From a virus: a DNA stretch of 64,000 nucleotides. The stretch is from positions 62,001-126,000 of the IMG/VR virus record IMGVR_UViG_3300024319_000003; one strand, 5' to 3'. The position numbers and the translations under genes were made by a program. Numbering within the stretch: position 1 is the stretch's first letter; every line of letters begins with the position of its first letter. The notes under the pieces were generated by a model, which saw only the letters and a program-made list of their open reading frames with translations, was not told the DNA's origin and made no database searches. Shown piece after piece: positions 16,049-24,407 of the stretch.

Positions 16049-16249
16049 ATGAATAGGAACGATTTAAAAGATGTAATACTTGAGGTGCTATATGAAGGTC
16101 CACACGATCCGGTAAAACCGGGTATATTAAAAAAGAGGATTGGAAAACTATCTTGTTCAAAAGTACGTAAAGAAAAAAGTAAATTAAAAGATAAAGGAAC
16201 ACATTTTGCAAAAGCATTACAGAGGTACTTAAACTACCACTGTCAGTAA
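16049..16249 (+). CDS. Small basic leader-bearing protein (66 aa)
   Basis: MNRNDLKDVILEV fits the shared leader (I-L-E|V, cleavage after Glu12). The mature part has GILKKRIGKLSCSKVRKEK and then KGTHFAKALQRYLNYHC, a short basic module I recall from marine T4-like phages, often at the C-terminus of larger proteins. Two Cys and a terminal His could bind metal. The high positive charge suggests contact with packaged DNA. Function unknown. Confidence 0.45.
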   Translation: MNRNDLKDVILEVLYEGPHDPVKPGILKKRIGKLSCSKVRKEKSKLKDKGTHFAKALQRYLNYHCQ

Positions 16250-16277
16250 TACAGAGATTTAATAAAAAGAATCTATT

Positions 16278-16285
16278 TATTTATA
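16278..16285 (+). promoter_or_regulatory. Late-promoter-like TATTTATA box
   Basis: TATTTATTTATATA spans 16274-16287 and contains an exact TATTTATA, 26 bases before the ATG at 16312, in a 62-base gap. It opens the block of large virion-type genes. Confidence 0.5.
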
Positions 16286-16311
16286 TAGCTATAAAATTAA
16301 AAAACATTAAC

Positions 16312-18507
16312 ATGACCTATAAAGAGCTTAAAAAACGCTTAATTAAGGTAGAAACTGCTTTAAAAGATTTGAATACAAACACAGATTTAAAGCACTCCAC
16401 TACATTTGTTAAGGAAACAACAGTTAAACTCACAACCCTTAAAGAATCCATTCTTAATAAACTCTCACTACTAAAAGAAGAAGATGGAACAGTCCGCACA
16501 GATGATGAAAGAAAAGCAGAGAAGCTTACTAAACAGGGAGTTAATGTAGACTTAGTAGATAAAATAGAAGAAAACGAAGAGAACAATGTAAACTTCTCAG
16601 TTGACGATATGAGAAGTATGATAACTCAAGTAGGTAGATCACTAACTAAATGTCTAAAAACACTAGGAGATGAAGTTGCAAGAATTAAAGCACATCGTTT
16701 AGAAGAAAATTCATTTGATATACATGTTACATATAAAGGTGAACAAGGAGAAGATGAATTTGCATTTCATATTCAAAACGGTAATCTTCATTTAGCTGAT
16801 TTTTCTTTTAACAAAAAATTAGTTGATATAGGAGTGAAACCATCCGGTGAAGCATTTATAAATCAAGATGTATTAAAAAACGAACTTATTAAACACTTTA
16901 AATCAGTTGCATCGGTAAATGAAACTAAAAATATACTAAAAGAATTTACAGACCACAGCTTTAAAGGATCAGAAGTAATAGATGATGCTAACGAAAGAGG
17001 GCCTGATATGTTCGGTAAAGGTGTATTTGCTGACTTACTTCCTAAAGGAGTAGCAAGTGAAAATGCTGCCGTAGAAGCTTTAAAAGCTCATGATAAGAGT
17101 CCTATTAAAGCTAGAATGGGAAGGTATGCACCAATGTTTGTACACGTTCAGTATCATAATTTAGAGCACGAAGGTGAAAAATACCAAATGCATCAAACAC
17201 AGTACTATAACAGTAACTTTAAAGACAAAGATCCTAACTTTAACCCTGGAGTATCTAAAATTACTTTATTTAAAGACCCAGATGGAGAAGATACTAATCT
17301 AGGTACTATAATTGTTAAGACAGATGAGTACGTTCAAGATCTTAGAAATTTACCTGGATTAGGTAAAAGAGTTAGTGAAAATTTAAACGAATTAGATGCT
17401 GATAACTCAAAAGCTTTAGTAAAGAAAGCAGTAGCAGATATTAATGGAGCAATGTTTAAGTTTAGACATTCAAATCCATTAAAGATGATCGCTGCTAAAG
17501 ATAAAGACTTAAAGGTTAAATTAGATTCAATGCATAATGCTATATTTGACTTAGAAAAAGTATTAAAAGCTAAAGATTTATTCGAAGCTACTAGAAAGGA
17601 CTTAGGAATAGGTTCATCAGTATCTAAACGTAGAGCTAAAGCAGAGCTAAAGAAACCTGGAAATGATGGTTCTAAAGTATACGGATTAGATAAAGACGGT
17701 AAGAGGGTTCATATTAAAAGCATTAATGACGTAGATAAATTTAAGAAGTTTGAATTAGATGCTGATATAGCTGAAGGTAGTATGTTAAAGGAATTTGTAG
17801 GCAAAGAATTAGAAGATAGAAACGAACCTTTATATGATGCATTAGTAGCAGGGCAAGGTAAATCAGAAACAGTAGAAGGTGAAATGCTACGAGCTATAAA
17901 TAGAATAGCTTACCGTTTCTACAATGATGGAGATAAATACTTTCAAGGGTATGGGACAGAAACTGCAGGACCTGCCCACTCATTTTTAGTTAATGCCAAT
18001 CATCCTTTAAAATCAGCAATGATTAAAGTATTAGATGAACCCTCTGGAGATAGTTCTTATGAAAGAATGCTCAAAGATGCTTTAGATATGATTTTAGATT
18101 ATATTGAATCTAGACAAGGTAAATATACTCCTAATAACGTAGGTGATATATTTGATTATGAACCTGAATTTGAAGATGATGAAGATGATTACGATGATGA
18201 TCCTTGGGGATATAATGACGAAGAAGAAGAAGATTACTACAATGAAGTAAAAGGAAAGAAACTAAAAGAGTCTACAGACCTTTATCAAGATTCTTATTTT
18301 ACATTCACAAGATATGCAGGAGGCAAAGTAAACGGACCTAGCTTACAGATTACAGTGCCGAAATTAAATGGCAGTGGTTTTGACTATATACAAATCCCCG
18401 GAAGAGAAGTAAAGAGATTTGCACAAGGTGCAGTAAAATCTGCAATGGAATTCAAAGATATAAACTACCAGGGCATAGACGACAATAAAAATAATACTAG
18501 CAAATAA
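16312..18507 (+). CDS. Large acidic protein of unknown function, probably virion-associated (731 aa)
   Basis: No family recognised. The first 110 residues are strongly helical (coiled-coil candidate). The middle has mixed folds, with an RMGRYAPMFVHVQYHNLEHE stretch near residue 265, and a very acidic run of Asp/Glu lies near residues 618-645. A basic segment at about 435-450 contrasts with the rest. There is no signal peptide or membrane segment. It follows a late box and lies 4 bases before another large protein, just ahead of the terminase and portal genes. A virion or prohead-core role is inferred from this position. Confidence 0.5.
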   Translation: MTYKELKKRLIKVETALKDLNTNTDLKHSTTFVKETTVKLTTLKESILNKLSLLKEEDGTVRTDDERKAEKLTKQGVNVDLVDKIEENEENNVNFSVDDMRSMITQVGRSLTKCLKTLGDEVARIKAHRLEENSFDIHVTYKGEQGEDEFAFHIQNGNLHLADFSFNKKLVDIGVKPSGEAFINQDVLKNELIKHFKSVASVNETKNILKEFTDHSFKGSEVIDDANERGPDMFGKGVFADLLPKGVASENAAVEALKAHDKSPIKARMGRYAPMFVHVQYHNLEHEGEKYQMHQTQYYNSNFKDKDPNFNPGVSKITLFKDPDGEDTNLGTIIVKTDEYVQDLRNLPGLGKRVSENLNELDADNSKALVKKAVADINGAMFKFRHSNPLKMIAAKDKDLKVKLDSMHNAIFDLEKVLKAKDLFEATRKDLGIGSSVSKRRAKAELKKPGNDGSKVYGLDKDGKRVHIKSINDVDKFKKFELDADIAEGSMLKEFVGKELEDRNEPLYDALVAGQGKSETVEGEMLRAINRIAYRFYNDGDKYFQGYGTETAGPAHSFLVNANHPLKSAMIKVLDEPSGDSSYERMLKDALDMILDYIESRQGKYTPNNVGDIFDYEPEFEDDEDDYDDDPWGYNDEEEEDYYNEVKGKKLKESTDLYQDSYFTFTRYAGGKVNGPSLQITVPKLNGSGFDYIQIPGREVKRFAQGAVKSAMEFKDINYQGIDDNKNNTSK

Positions 18508-18510
18508 GAT

Positions 18511-20979
18511 ATGCATAAATTAGAAAAACTAATACTAGAAAGCTATGCTGAAGTTTTAAGAGAGGACAAAAAAGTGCTTCGCTTAGACGACTTAACTCCT
18601 GTAATGAGGAAAGCACTAGAAAAGAGATACGGTAAATCGGTAGATCCTGAACAGGATTTTGTTAGTGCAAACTTAGAGACATACTACTTTACTCATAAAA
18701 TTAATAAAGAAACAAACTCGGTTGATCACAAAGTATATGATCTCCCTTCTTTTCAAAGCCTATATTTCGGATACTCAGATATAATAGATGATGTAAGACA
18801 GTTAATGAACAGTGCCGATGTTAGAAGTGATAAAGCTGCAAGAGAGTTATTTGAACTGATCAAATCTAATTTTAGACAGATACAAAAATACCTCAGAACA
18901 GAAAGACCAGATCAATATGAACTTATGAAATCAACTAGGTCTTTAGAGGAGAACATATCAGCTCTAAAGGAATATAGGTTATCAATAGGGAGTAAAGAGG
19001 TAGCTAGAATAAATAAAGTAGGCCTAGACCCCGAAGACTGGACAGTAACTTTTGTAGACGGTACAGAAGAACCTTACATGAACCACTTAAGAGAAGTAAC
19101 TGATATGAATGACCCGGTTATGGTAAAGATAAGGCAAGCTAAGATGCATTCAGATAAAATGAAAAAATTAGATGCTTATTCAAAATCCCCTGAAGGTAGA
19201 GCTGCTGTAAGAACACAAGCTAGTGCAGAAAGAAAAGAACAAAAAGCTAGAGAGATAGTTCGTAAGTTAAAAATCAAAAGAGCACAAGTAGAAAGAGAAA
19301 TGGAAAACGATCCAGGTACCGAACCTCAAGGTGGTCCAGTATCAGATATGTACGGAGATCAATTAAATAAAATTGACAATGCTATTGAAAAAGCAGCAGG
19401 CATATACAATAAGAGAATGACCTACGACCAAGCAGTTGGTAAAGTTACTGAGATATTTGCTGATAGTACGTTTATTGATAAGCATAGAGATAGCGTAGTT
19501 GCTCATATAGAAGAGTTACTAGATGATATGGGAACATCAGAAGTTGCAATGGAATACCTTGGATGGTCTGAGGAAGAAGCAGAAGATGCTGACCACACTG
19601 TAAGAGCAGATGCAGCTAATAAGATTGCTAACGATCCAGCATTAGCTTCAGAGTTCCTAGATAAAGACGATATTGAAAAGATAAAAGCAGCTAACCTAAG
19701 TGAAGGTGAAGGAGATGATCATCACTACATTAAAGTAAAATTACACGATTATAAGAAAGCTATGGCTATCTTAGATCAAAACGTAGATCCAACTTATGTT
19801 AAGATGGAGGTTGTTGACAATGACGGAAACGGTAATGTTATTATCTACTTTATATTTAAACATGAAGCCGGTTTCGACGACATGTATGATGACTCAGAAA
19901 ACCCAGATTCAGAATTTTATCAAGAACCAGACGAAGATCCACAAGCATTCGTTTACGATGTAGTAATGGACTTAGGAGCTAACGATATAACTGTAGTAGA
20001 TTCTTCCACAGAGATGGATGAAATATTAAAGGAAGAAGAAAACAGCGACTCAGGAAAGCTAAATAAAATACAAACTTTTGGAGACCTACAGAAATTTATA
20101 AAACTTACTAAAACTAAAATAGTAGCAAAAAAAGTAGGTGGAGCACTAGATGCAGCAATAGGTTTTATACCTGGGATAGGAAACGTAAAAACAGGTATAG
20201 ATGTTATTAGAGCTTTAGCTAAAAAACAAGATGGTAAAACAACCAATACGTTTTTGGATAAAATGGATGTTGATGATAAAGCATCTGCAATAGTAGACGA
20301 TAAAGTTGAAGCTAACTTTATTAACTACATGCATAAAAGAATAGAAGATCAAGATGCTAATACAAAGTTACCTAGTAACTTTAATATGAACAGTTACTTT
20401 AATGACTTCTTATCAGCTGAATACGATAAGAGAACTATTGACGGAATCAATGAAGAGATAGGATCAGAAACAATTTTAGAAGATGCTACGGATATAATGT
20501 TAGAAAAATTTCCTACACTAAAAGCAGTGTTAATAAGACTTCAAACAGAAGACTTTAAAGAATTTGTTAACAAGATTGATTGGATATCACCGAGACCAAC
20601 GGAATTTAGAATTAACTTAACCAATGGACAGGATTACATTTTGAAGTGGACAGGTAAAGGCTTTGAAGCTCAGATACTGGGTAAAAGATACTTCTTAAAT
20701 AAGATAAATGAATTTCAACAAGCATTGGATAAGTTAGCAATTTTATATAAGGAAGGTCCAATGGGAGAACCAGAAGAACCAGCAGAACCAGCCCCAGAAA
20801 CAGATAGTGGATCATCAAGCGGAAGTGGCGGAGATTTTCCTGGAGAAGAAGGAGGAGGAGATTCCGGAGAAGATACCCCAGATGGAGATGATACAGCAGA
20901 TGCAGGAGAAGAAGAAGGAGCTGATTTAACAGATGAACCTGTTGATTTTGAAGAACCAGCAGAAGAACCAGAAGCATAA
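18511..20979 (+). CDS. Large leader-bearing protein with Gly-rich hydrophobic segment and acidic tail (822 aa)
   Basis: MHKLEKLILES carries the shared leader (I-L-E|S, cleavage after Glu10). A Lys/Arg/Glu-rich helix lies near residues 220-265. A hydrophobic Gly-rich stretch, GGALDAAIGFIPGIGNV and its continuation (about 545-570), looks like a membrane-inserting hairpin. The segment after it (NTFLDKMDVDDKASAIVDDK) recalls other marine phage proteins. The last 70 residues are Glu/Gly/Ser/Pro-rich and strongly acidic. Candidate internal or ejection protein; no enzymatic motif is visible. Confidence 0.5.
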   Translation: MHKLEKLILESYAEVLREDKKVLRLDDLTPVMRKALEKRYGKSVDPEQDFVSANLETYYFTHKINKETNSVDHKVYDLPSFQSLYFGYSDIIDDVRQLMNSADVRSDKAARELFELIKSNFRQIQKYLRTERPDQYELMKSTRSLEENISALKEYRLSIGSKEVARINKVGLDPEDWTVTFVDGTEEPYMNHLREVTDMNDPVMVKIRQAKMHSDKMKKLDAYSKSPEGRAAVRTQASAERKEQKAREIVRKLKIKRAQVEREMENDPGTEPQGGPVSDMYGDQLNKIDNAIEKAAGIYNKRMTYDQAVGKVTEIFADSTFIDKHRDSVVAHIEELLDDMGTSEVAMEYLGWSEEEAEDADHTVRADAANKIANDPALASEFLDKDDIEKIKAANLSEGEGDDHHYIKVKLHDYKKAMAILDQNVDPTYVKMEVVDNDGNGNVIIYFIFKHEAGFDDMYDDSENPDSEFYQEPDEDPQAFVYDVVMDLGANDITVVDSSTEMDEILKEEENSDSGKLNKIQTFGDLQKFIKLTKTKIVAKKVGGALDAAIGFIPGIGNVKTGIDVIRALAKKQDGKTTNTFLDKMDVDDKASAIVDDKVEANFINYMHKRIEDQDANTKLPSNFNMNSYFNDFLSAEYDKRTIDGINEEIGSETILEDATDIMLEKFPTLKAVLIRLQTEDFKEFVNKIDWISPRPTEFRINLTNGQDYILKWTGKGFEAQILGKRYFLNKINEFQQALDKLAILYKEGPMGEPEEPAEPAPETDSGSSSGSGGDFPGEEGGGDSGEDTPDGDDTADAGEEEGADLTDEPVDFEEPAEEPEA

Positions 20980-21008
20980 TAAAAAAATAAAAAAATAAAA
21001 CAAATACA

Positions 21009-21371
21009 ATGGACAATTTTGACTTAAGAAAATTTTTAGCTGAAAATAAAAAAACAGTTATTGAAAACCAAGATCATAGTGATGAAGAAGCGTTAGATCT
21101 AGTACCGGACCTTGATAAAGGAGGTAAAAATTATAGCGATAACGGGTACGAATCTTACAAACTGCAAGTTAAAGCAGGCTACCAGATCCCTGAACCTTAC
21201 TCACTGAAGAACTATAAAAATGCTGCCGAGTTAAATAAAGAACAAGCTAAAGACGAAGGACATAGAATAGGTAAATACGTTGTTGAACTTGAAGGTCAAG
21301 AATTAGAACAATTTGTTAACGACTGGATGAAAGCTTGGAATGAAGAAATCTCAGGAGGAGAAAAAGCATAG
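21009..21371 (+). CDS. Small acidic leader-bearing protein (120 aa)
   Basis: MDNFDLRKFLAEN is the closest match in the window to the T4 internal-protein leader (MKTYQEFIAE|A): F-L-A-E|N, cleavage after Glu12. The rest is soluble, acidic and Lys-rich, with no Cys or membrane segment. A similar DNFD start occurs in the protein at 29836. Short A-rich leader, 29 bases after the previous stop. I infer an internal head protein. Confidence 0.5.
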   Translation: MDNFDLRKFLAENKKTVIENQDHSDEEALDLVPDLDKGGKNYSDNGYESYKLQVKAGYQIPEPYSLKNYKNAAELNKEQAKDEGHRIGKYVVELEGQELEQFVNDWMKAWNEEISGGEKA

Positions 21372-21390
21372 TAATAGTAACTAGCATAGA

Positions 21391-22791
21391 ATGAATCTTA
21401 TAGATAAAGTTTTATTAGAATGGTCCTATAAGACCAAAAAAGGGTATCCTGACATTAACAGTCAAGAGGATATGGATTTGTTTGAATCTATATTCGGTTT
21501 TAACCTTAATGAAACACCTCTTACACCAGCTGAATTAGATAAAGTAAATTCTAATACAAAAGAAAATAGAATTGATATACTAATAAGAAAAATTAAGAAC
21601 AAAGAACCTCTAGCTATAGATGATTCAGAAGATACTTTTTTAGTATATGATCCAAGAGGTGAAAAAGTAAGTGAATTAGAAAAATGGGATGTATCTAAAA
21701 AGGCAGTGACTCTTTTTAACAGAGAAGGAAATTCTATTACAACATCTAAATTAGCAAAATCAGCAGATTTTGGAGGTGGAGCAGGATCTGGAGCAGGATC
21801 AGCACAAACAGATATACAAGAATCAAGTATGTGTGCAGTTTTAGCTTTATACCAGAAACAAGGCAAATTAGAAGAGAAAGATCTTACCTCAGAAAATATA
21901 AAAAGTATTTCCAAAGATATAGAGACTACATCAAGCGTAGAGGAAATAGTAGATTATATTACTAATTCTCCCGGCTGGGCTTCTACATTTGTTAACACAG
22001 CTTCTTTATTATCTGGCTATTTAGATAAAGGGTACGAATTCCATCGAGGTTCATCATTTGTAGATTCTATATACGAAGTGTGGAAAAAAATAAAGAAAAA
22101 AAATAAATGGAGTATCAAAGATGATAAATGGAATCCATCGGATATTTGGGCAGTAAAACCAACAGGAAAAAATATTAAATTAGATAGTGAAACATTAGAA
22201 GAATATAACAACCAACTGTTAGATTTATTCAATAGTAGAACTTTAATAGGTATTTCGCTAAAGAAACTTGGTAAATCTCCAACTGTAAAAACAGTAAATA
22301 AAGAAAGAGTTTCAGAAATAGAAGTTTTAGATAGTATAATTTCTTCAGGCGGTTCTAAAGATGCTTATGTAAACACTAAATCAGGAAAAATATTACAACT
22401 TAGAACAACCGGTGGTAATTCGTTTCAAGGAGAATTGAAAGGTAAAACTGCCGCTCAAGGAAAAATAGGTGGAGGTGTACTCAAAACGTTTTTAGATAAA
22501 CAAGGATTAGGACCTATACCAACTCAGAAAGAATCTGCTAAGTTAGCTATAGAGTACACACCCTCATTTGTTAACGAATTACTCGAATTATGTAATGAAT
22601 ACTTCAGTATAACTGAAGAAGAATTAAATTCAAAAACTACTGATTGGTTAAATTCAAAGTACCAAGCATTAAAAGTAGCAAAGGTTTTAAAAACAGGTAG
22701 CAAGGATAAAGTAGAAGCAGCATTAACAGACATAGTAAATTATGCTGGTTCAAGAAGCTCTATTTCTGCTGTGTACCTAAAAGTAATGTAG
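21391..22791 (+). CDS. Leader-bearing protein with possible PD-(D/E)xK-like core (466 aa)
   Basis: MNLIDKVLLEW fits the shared leader (L-L-E|W, after Glu10). A Gly-rich linker (GGGAGSGAGSAQT) near residue 130 separates two parts. The C-terminal part has WNPSDIWAV with Asp251, then LIGISLKKL with Ser289 and Lys291, and a later NSFQGELKGKTAAQGKIGGG. An Asp followed about 40 residues later by S-x-K is compatible with the PD-(D/E)xK nuclease fold, as in several restriction enzymes, but sequence alone does not prove it. It lies 2 bases before the terminase gene, where a small terminase might be expected; I see no TerS features. Confidence 0.45.
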   Translation: MNLIDKVLLEWSYKTKKGYPDINSQEDMDLFESIFGFNLNETPLTPAELDKVNSNTKENRIDILIRKIKNKEPLAIDDSEDTFLVYDPRGEKVSELEKWDVSKKAVTLFNREGNSITTSKLAKSADFGGGAGSGAGSAQTDIQESSMCAVLALYQKQGKLEEKDLTSENIKSISKDIETTSSVEEIVDYITNSPGWASTFVNTASLLSGYLDKGYEFHRGSSFVDSIYEVWKKIKKKNKWSIKDDKWNPSDIWAVKPTGKNIKLDSETLEEYNNQLLDLFNSRTLIGISLKKLGKSPTVKTVNKERVSEIEVLDSIISSGGSKDAYVNTKSGKILQLRTTGGNSFQGELKGKTAAQGKIGGGVLKTFLDKQGLGPIPTQKESAKLAIEYTPSFVNELLELCNEYFSITEEELNSKTTDWLNSKYQALKVAKVLKTGSKDKVEAALTDIVNYAGSRSSISAVYLKVM

Positions 22792-22793
22792 TT

Positions 22794-24365
22794 ATGGCAA
22801 AAGACATAAAAAAAATAATAGCACAAGAGTATATCAAGTGTGCTAAAGATCCAGCATACTTTATGCGGAAATATTGTTATATACAGCACCCTACTAGAGG
22901 ACGTATCTTATTTAACCTATACCCATTTCAGGACAAAGTATTACATTTATTTAGAGATCATCAATACTTAATTACTCTTAAGTCTAGACAGTTAGGTATA
23001 TCTACCCTAGCAGCAGGTTACTCTCTGTGGCTTATGTTATTTCATAAAGATAAGAACGTACTTGCTCTAGCAACAACTCAAGCTACTGCAAGAAACTTAG
23101 TTTCTAAAACTATGTTTATGTATGATCAATTGCCAAAATGGTTGAAGCTACCTGCTTTAGAGAAAAATAAACTATCTTTAAGACTGAAGAATGGATCAAA
23201 AATTACAGCTAAATCTTCTAACGCCGATGCTGCAAGGTCAGAGGCAGTATCACTACTGCTTATCGATGAGGCAGCCTTTATTGACAACATTCAAGAAACG
23301 TTTACAGCAGCACAACAAACCTTAGCAACAGGTGGACAGTGTATGGCATTATCAACTCCTAACGGAATAGGTAACTGGTTTCATCAAACATGGGATAAAG
23401 CTGAATCAGGAGAAAACAGTTTTGTACCTATTAGACTACCTTGGACAGTTCACCCTGAAAGGAATGAGGAGTGGAGAATACAGCAAGATGCAGATCTAGG
23501 AGCAAGAATGGCAGGACAGGAATGTGATTGTGATTTCTTGGCATCTGGGGATACAGTATTTGAACCTGATGATATGTTATTTTACGAACAAACATACCAA
23601 AAAGATCCACTGGAAAAAAGAGGAGTCGACGGTAATTTATGGATATGGGAAGGAGTAGATTACTCTAAAACCTATATGGTAGTAGCAGATGTTGCGAGAG
23701 GAGACTCTGCAGATTATTCTGCATTTCATATATTTGATATTGAAAACTGTGTACAAGTAGGAGAATATAAAGGTAAACTTTCACCTAAAGATTACGGAAA
23801 CGTACTAGTAGGTATAGCATCAGAATTCAACGATGCTCTATTAGTAGTAGAAAACGCTAACATAGGTTGGGCTACAATAGAACAGATACTAGAAAGAGAA
23901 TATAAAAACCTATACTACAGCTCTAAATCACAAATGGAAACAGTAGAGTCCTACATGACTAAGTACGAAAGAGATAAACTAGTACCCGGGTTTACAATGT
24001 CGGTAAGAACTAGACCATTAGTAATAGCTAAGATGATTGAATACATCAGAGAAAAAGGAGTTACAATACAGTCTAAAAGGTTAATAGGTGAGATGAGAGT
24101 CTTTGTATGGAAAAATGGTAAACCACAAGCACAAATTAATTACAATGATGACTTACTTATAGCATGTGCTACAGCACTTTATGTAAGAGATACAGCACTA
24201 AGGTTAAGACAGCAAGGAATGGATCTAGCCAGAGCTCAACTATCATCATTCCAAAATTTAAACGCTCAAAACAAAGGAGTCATGAGATCAGTTGGAAACC
24301 AGCAAAATAATCCGTATATTGTAGATAATGGCTATGGACCCGAAGATATTTCTTGGTTACTTTAA
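22794..24365 (+). CDS. terL: Terminase large subunit, T4 gp17-like
   Basis: The ATPase half has a variant Walker A, SRQLGIST (residues 64-71), and Walker B LLLIDEAAF with Asp158 and catalytic Glu159, then STPNGIGNWF as coupling motif. The RNase-H-fold nuclease half has VVADVARGDSADYSAF with Asp299 and LLVVENANIGW with Glu353, plus a later acidic NYNDDLL. Length (523) is a little under that of T4 gp17 (610). It would cut and pump concatemeric DNA through the portal into the prohead. The portal gene follows after 42 bases; the sheath and tube genes 18 and 19 that sit here in T4 are absent. Confidence 0.93.
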   Translation: MAKDIKKIIAQEYIKCAKDPAYFMRKYCYIQHPTRGRILFNLYPFQDKVLHLFRDHQYLITLKSRQLGISTLAAGYSLWLMLFHKDKNVLALATTQATARNLVSKTMFMYDQLPKWLKLPALEKNKLSLRLKNGSKITAKSSNADAARSEAVSLLLIDEAAFIDNIQETFTAAQQTLATGGQCMALSTPNGIGNWFHQTWDKAESGENSFVPIRLPWTVHPERNEEWRIQQDADLGARMAGQECDCDFLASGDTVFEPDDMLFYEQTYQKDPLEKRGVDGNLWIWEGVDYSKTYMVVADVARGDSADYSAFHIFDIENCVQVGEYKGKLSPKDYGNVLVGIASEFNDALLVVENANIGWATIEQILEREYKNLYYSSKSQMETVESYMTKYERDKLVPGFTMSVRTRPLVIAKMIEYIREKGVTIQSKRLIGEMRVFVWKNGKPQAQINYNDDLLIACATALYVRDTALRLRQQGMDLARAQLSSFQNLNAQNKGVMRSVGNQQNNPYIVDNGYGPEDISWLL

Positions 24366-24371
24366 ACGAGC

Positions 24372-24379
24372 TATTTATA
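24372..24379 (+). promoter_or_regulatory. Late-promoter-like TATTTATA box before the portal gene
   Basis: Exact TATTTATA, followed by ATATAGATA, in the 42-base gap before the ATG at 24408. Confidence 0.55.
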
Positions 24380-24407
24380 ATATAGATACTAATAAAACAG
24401 AGCATTA

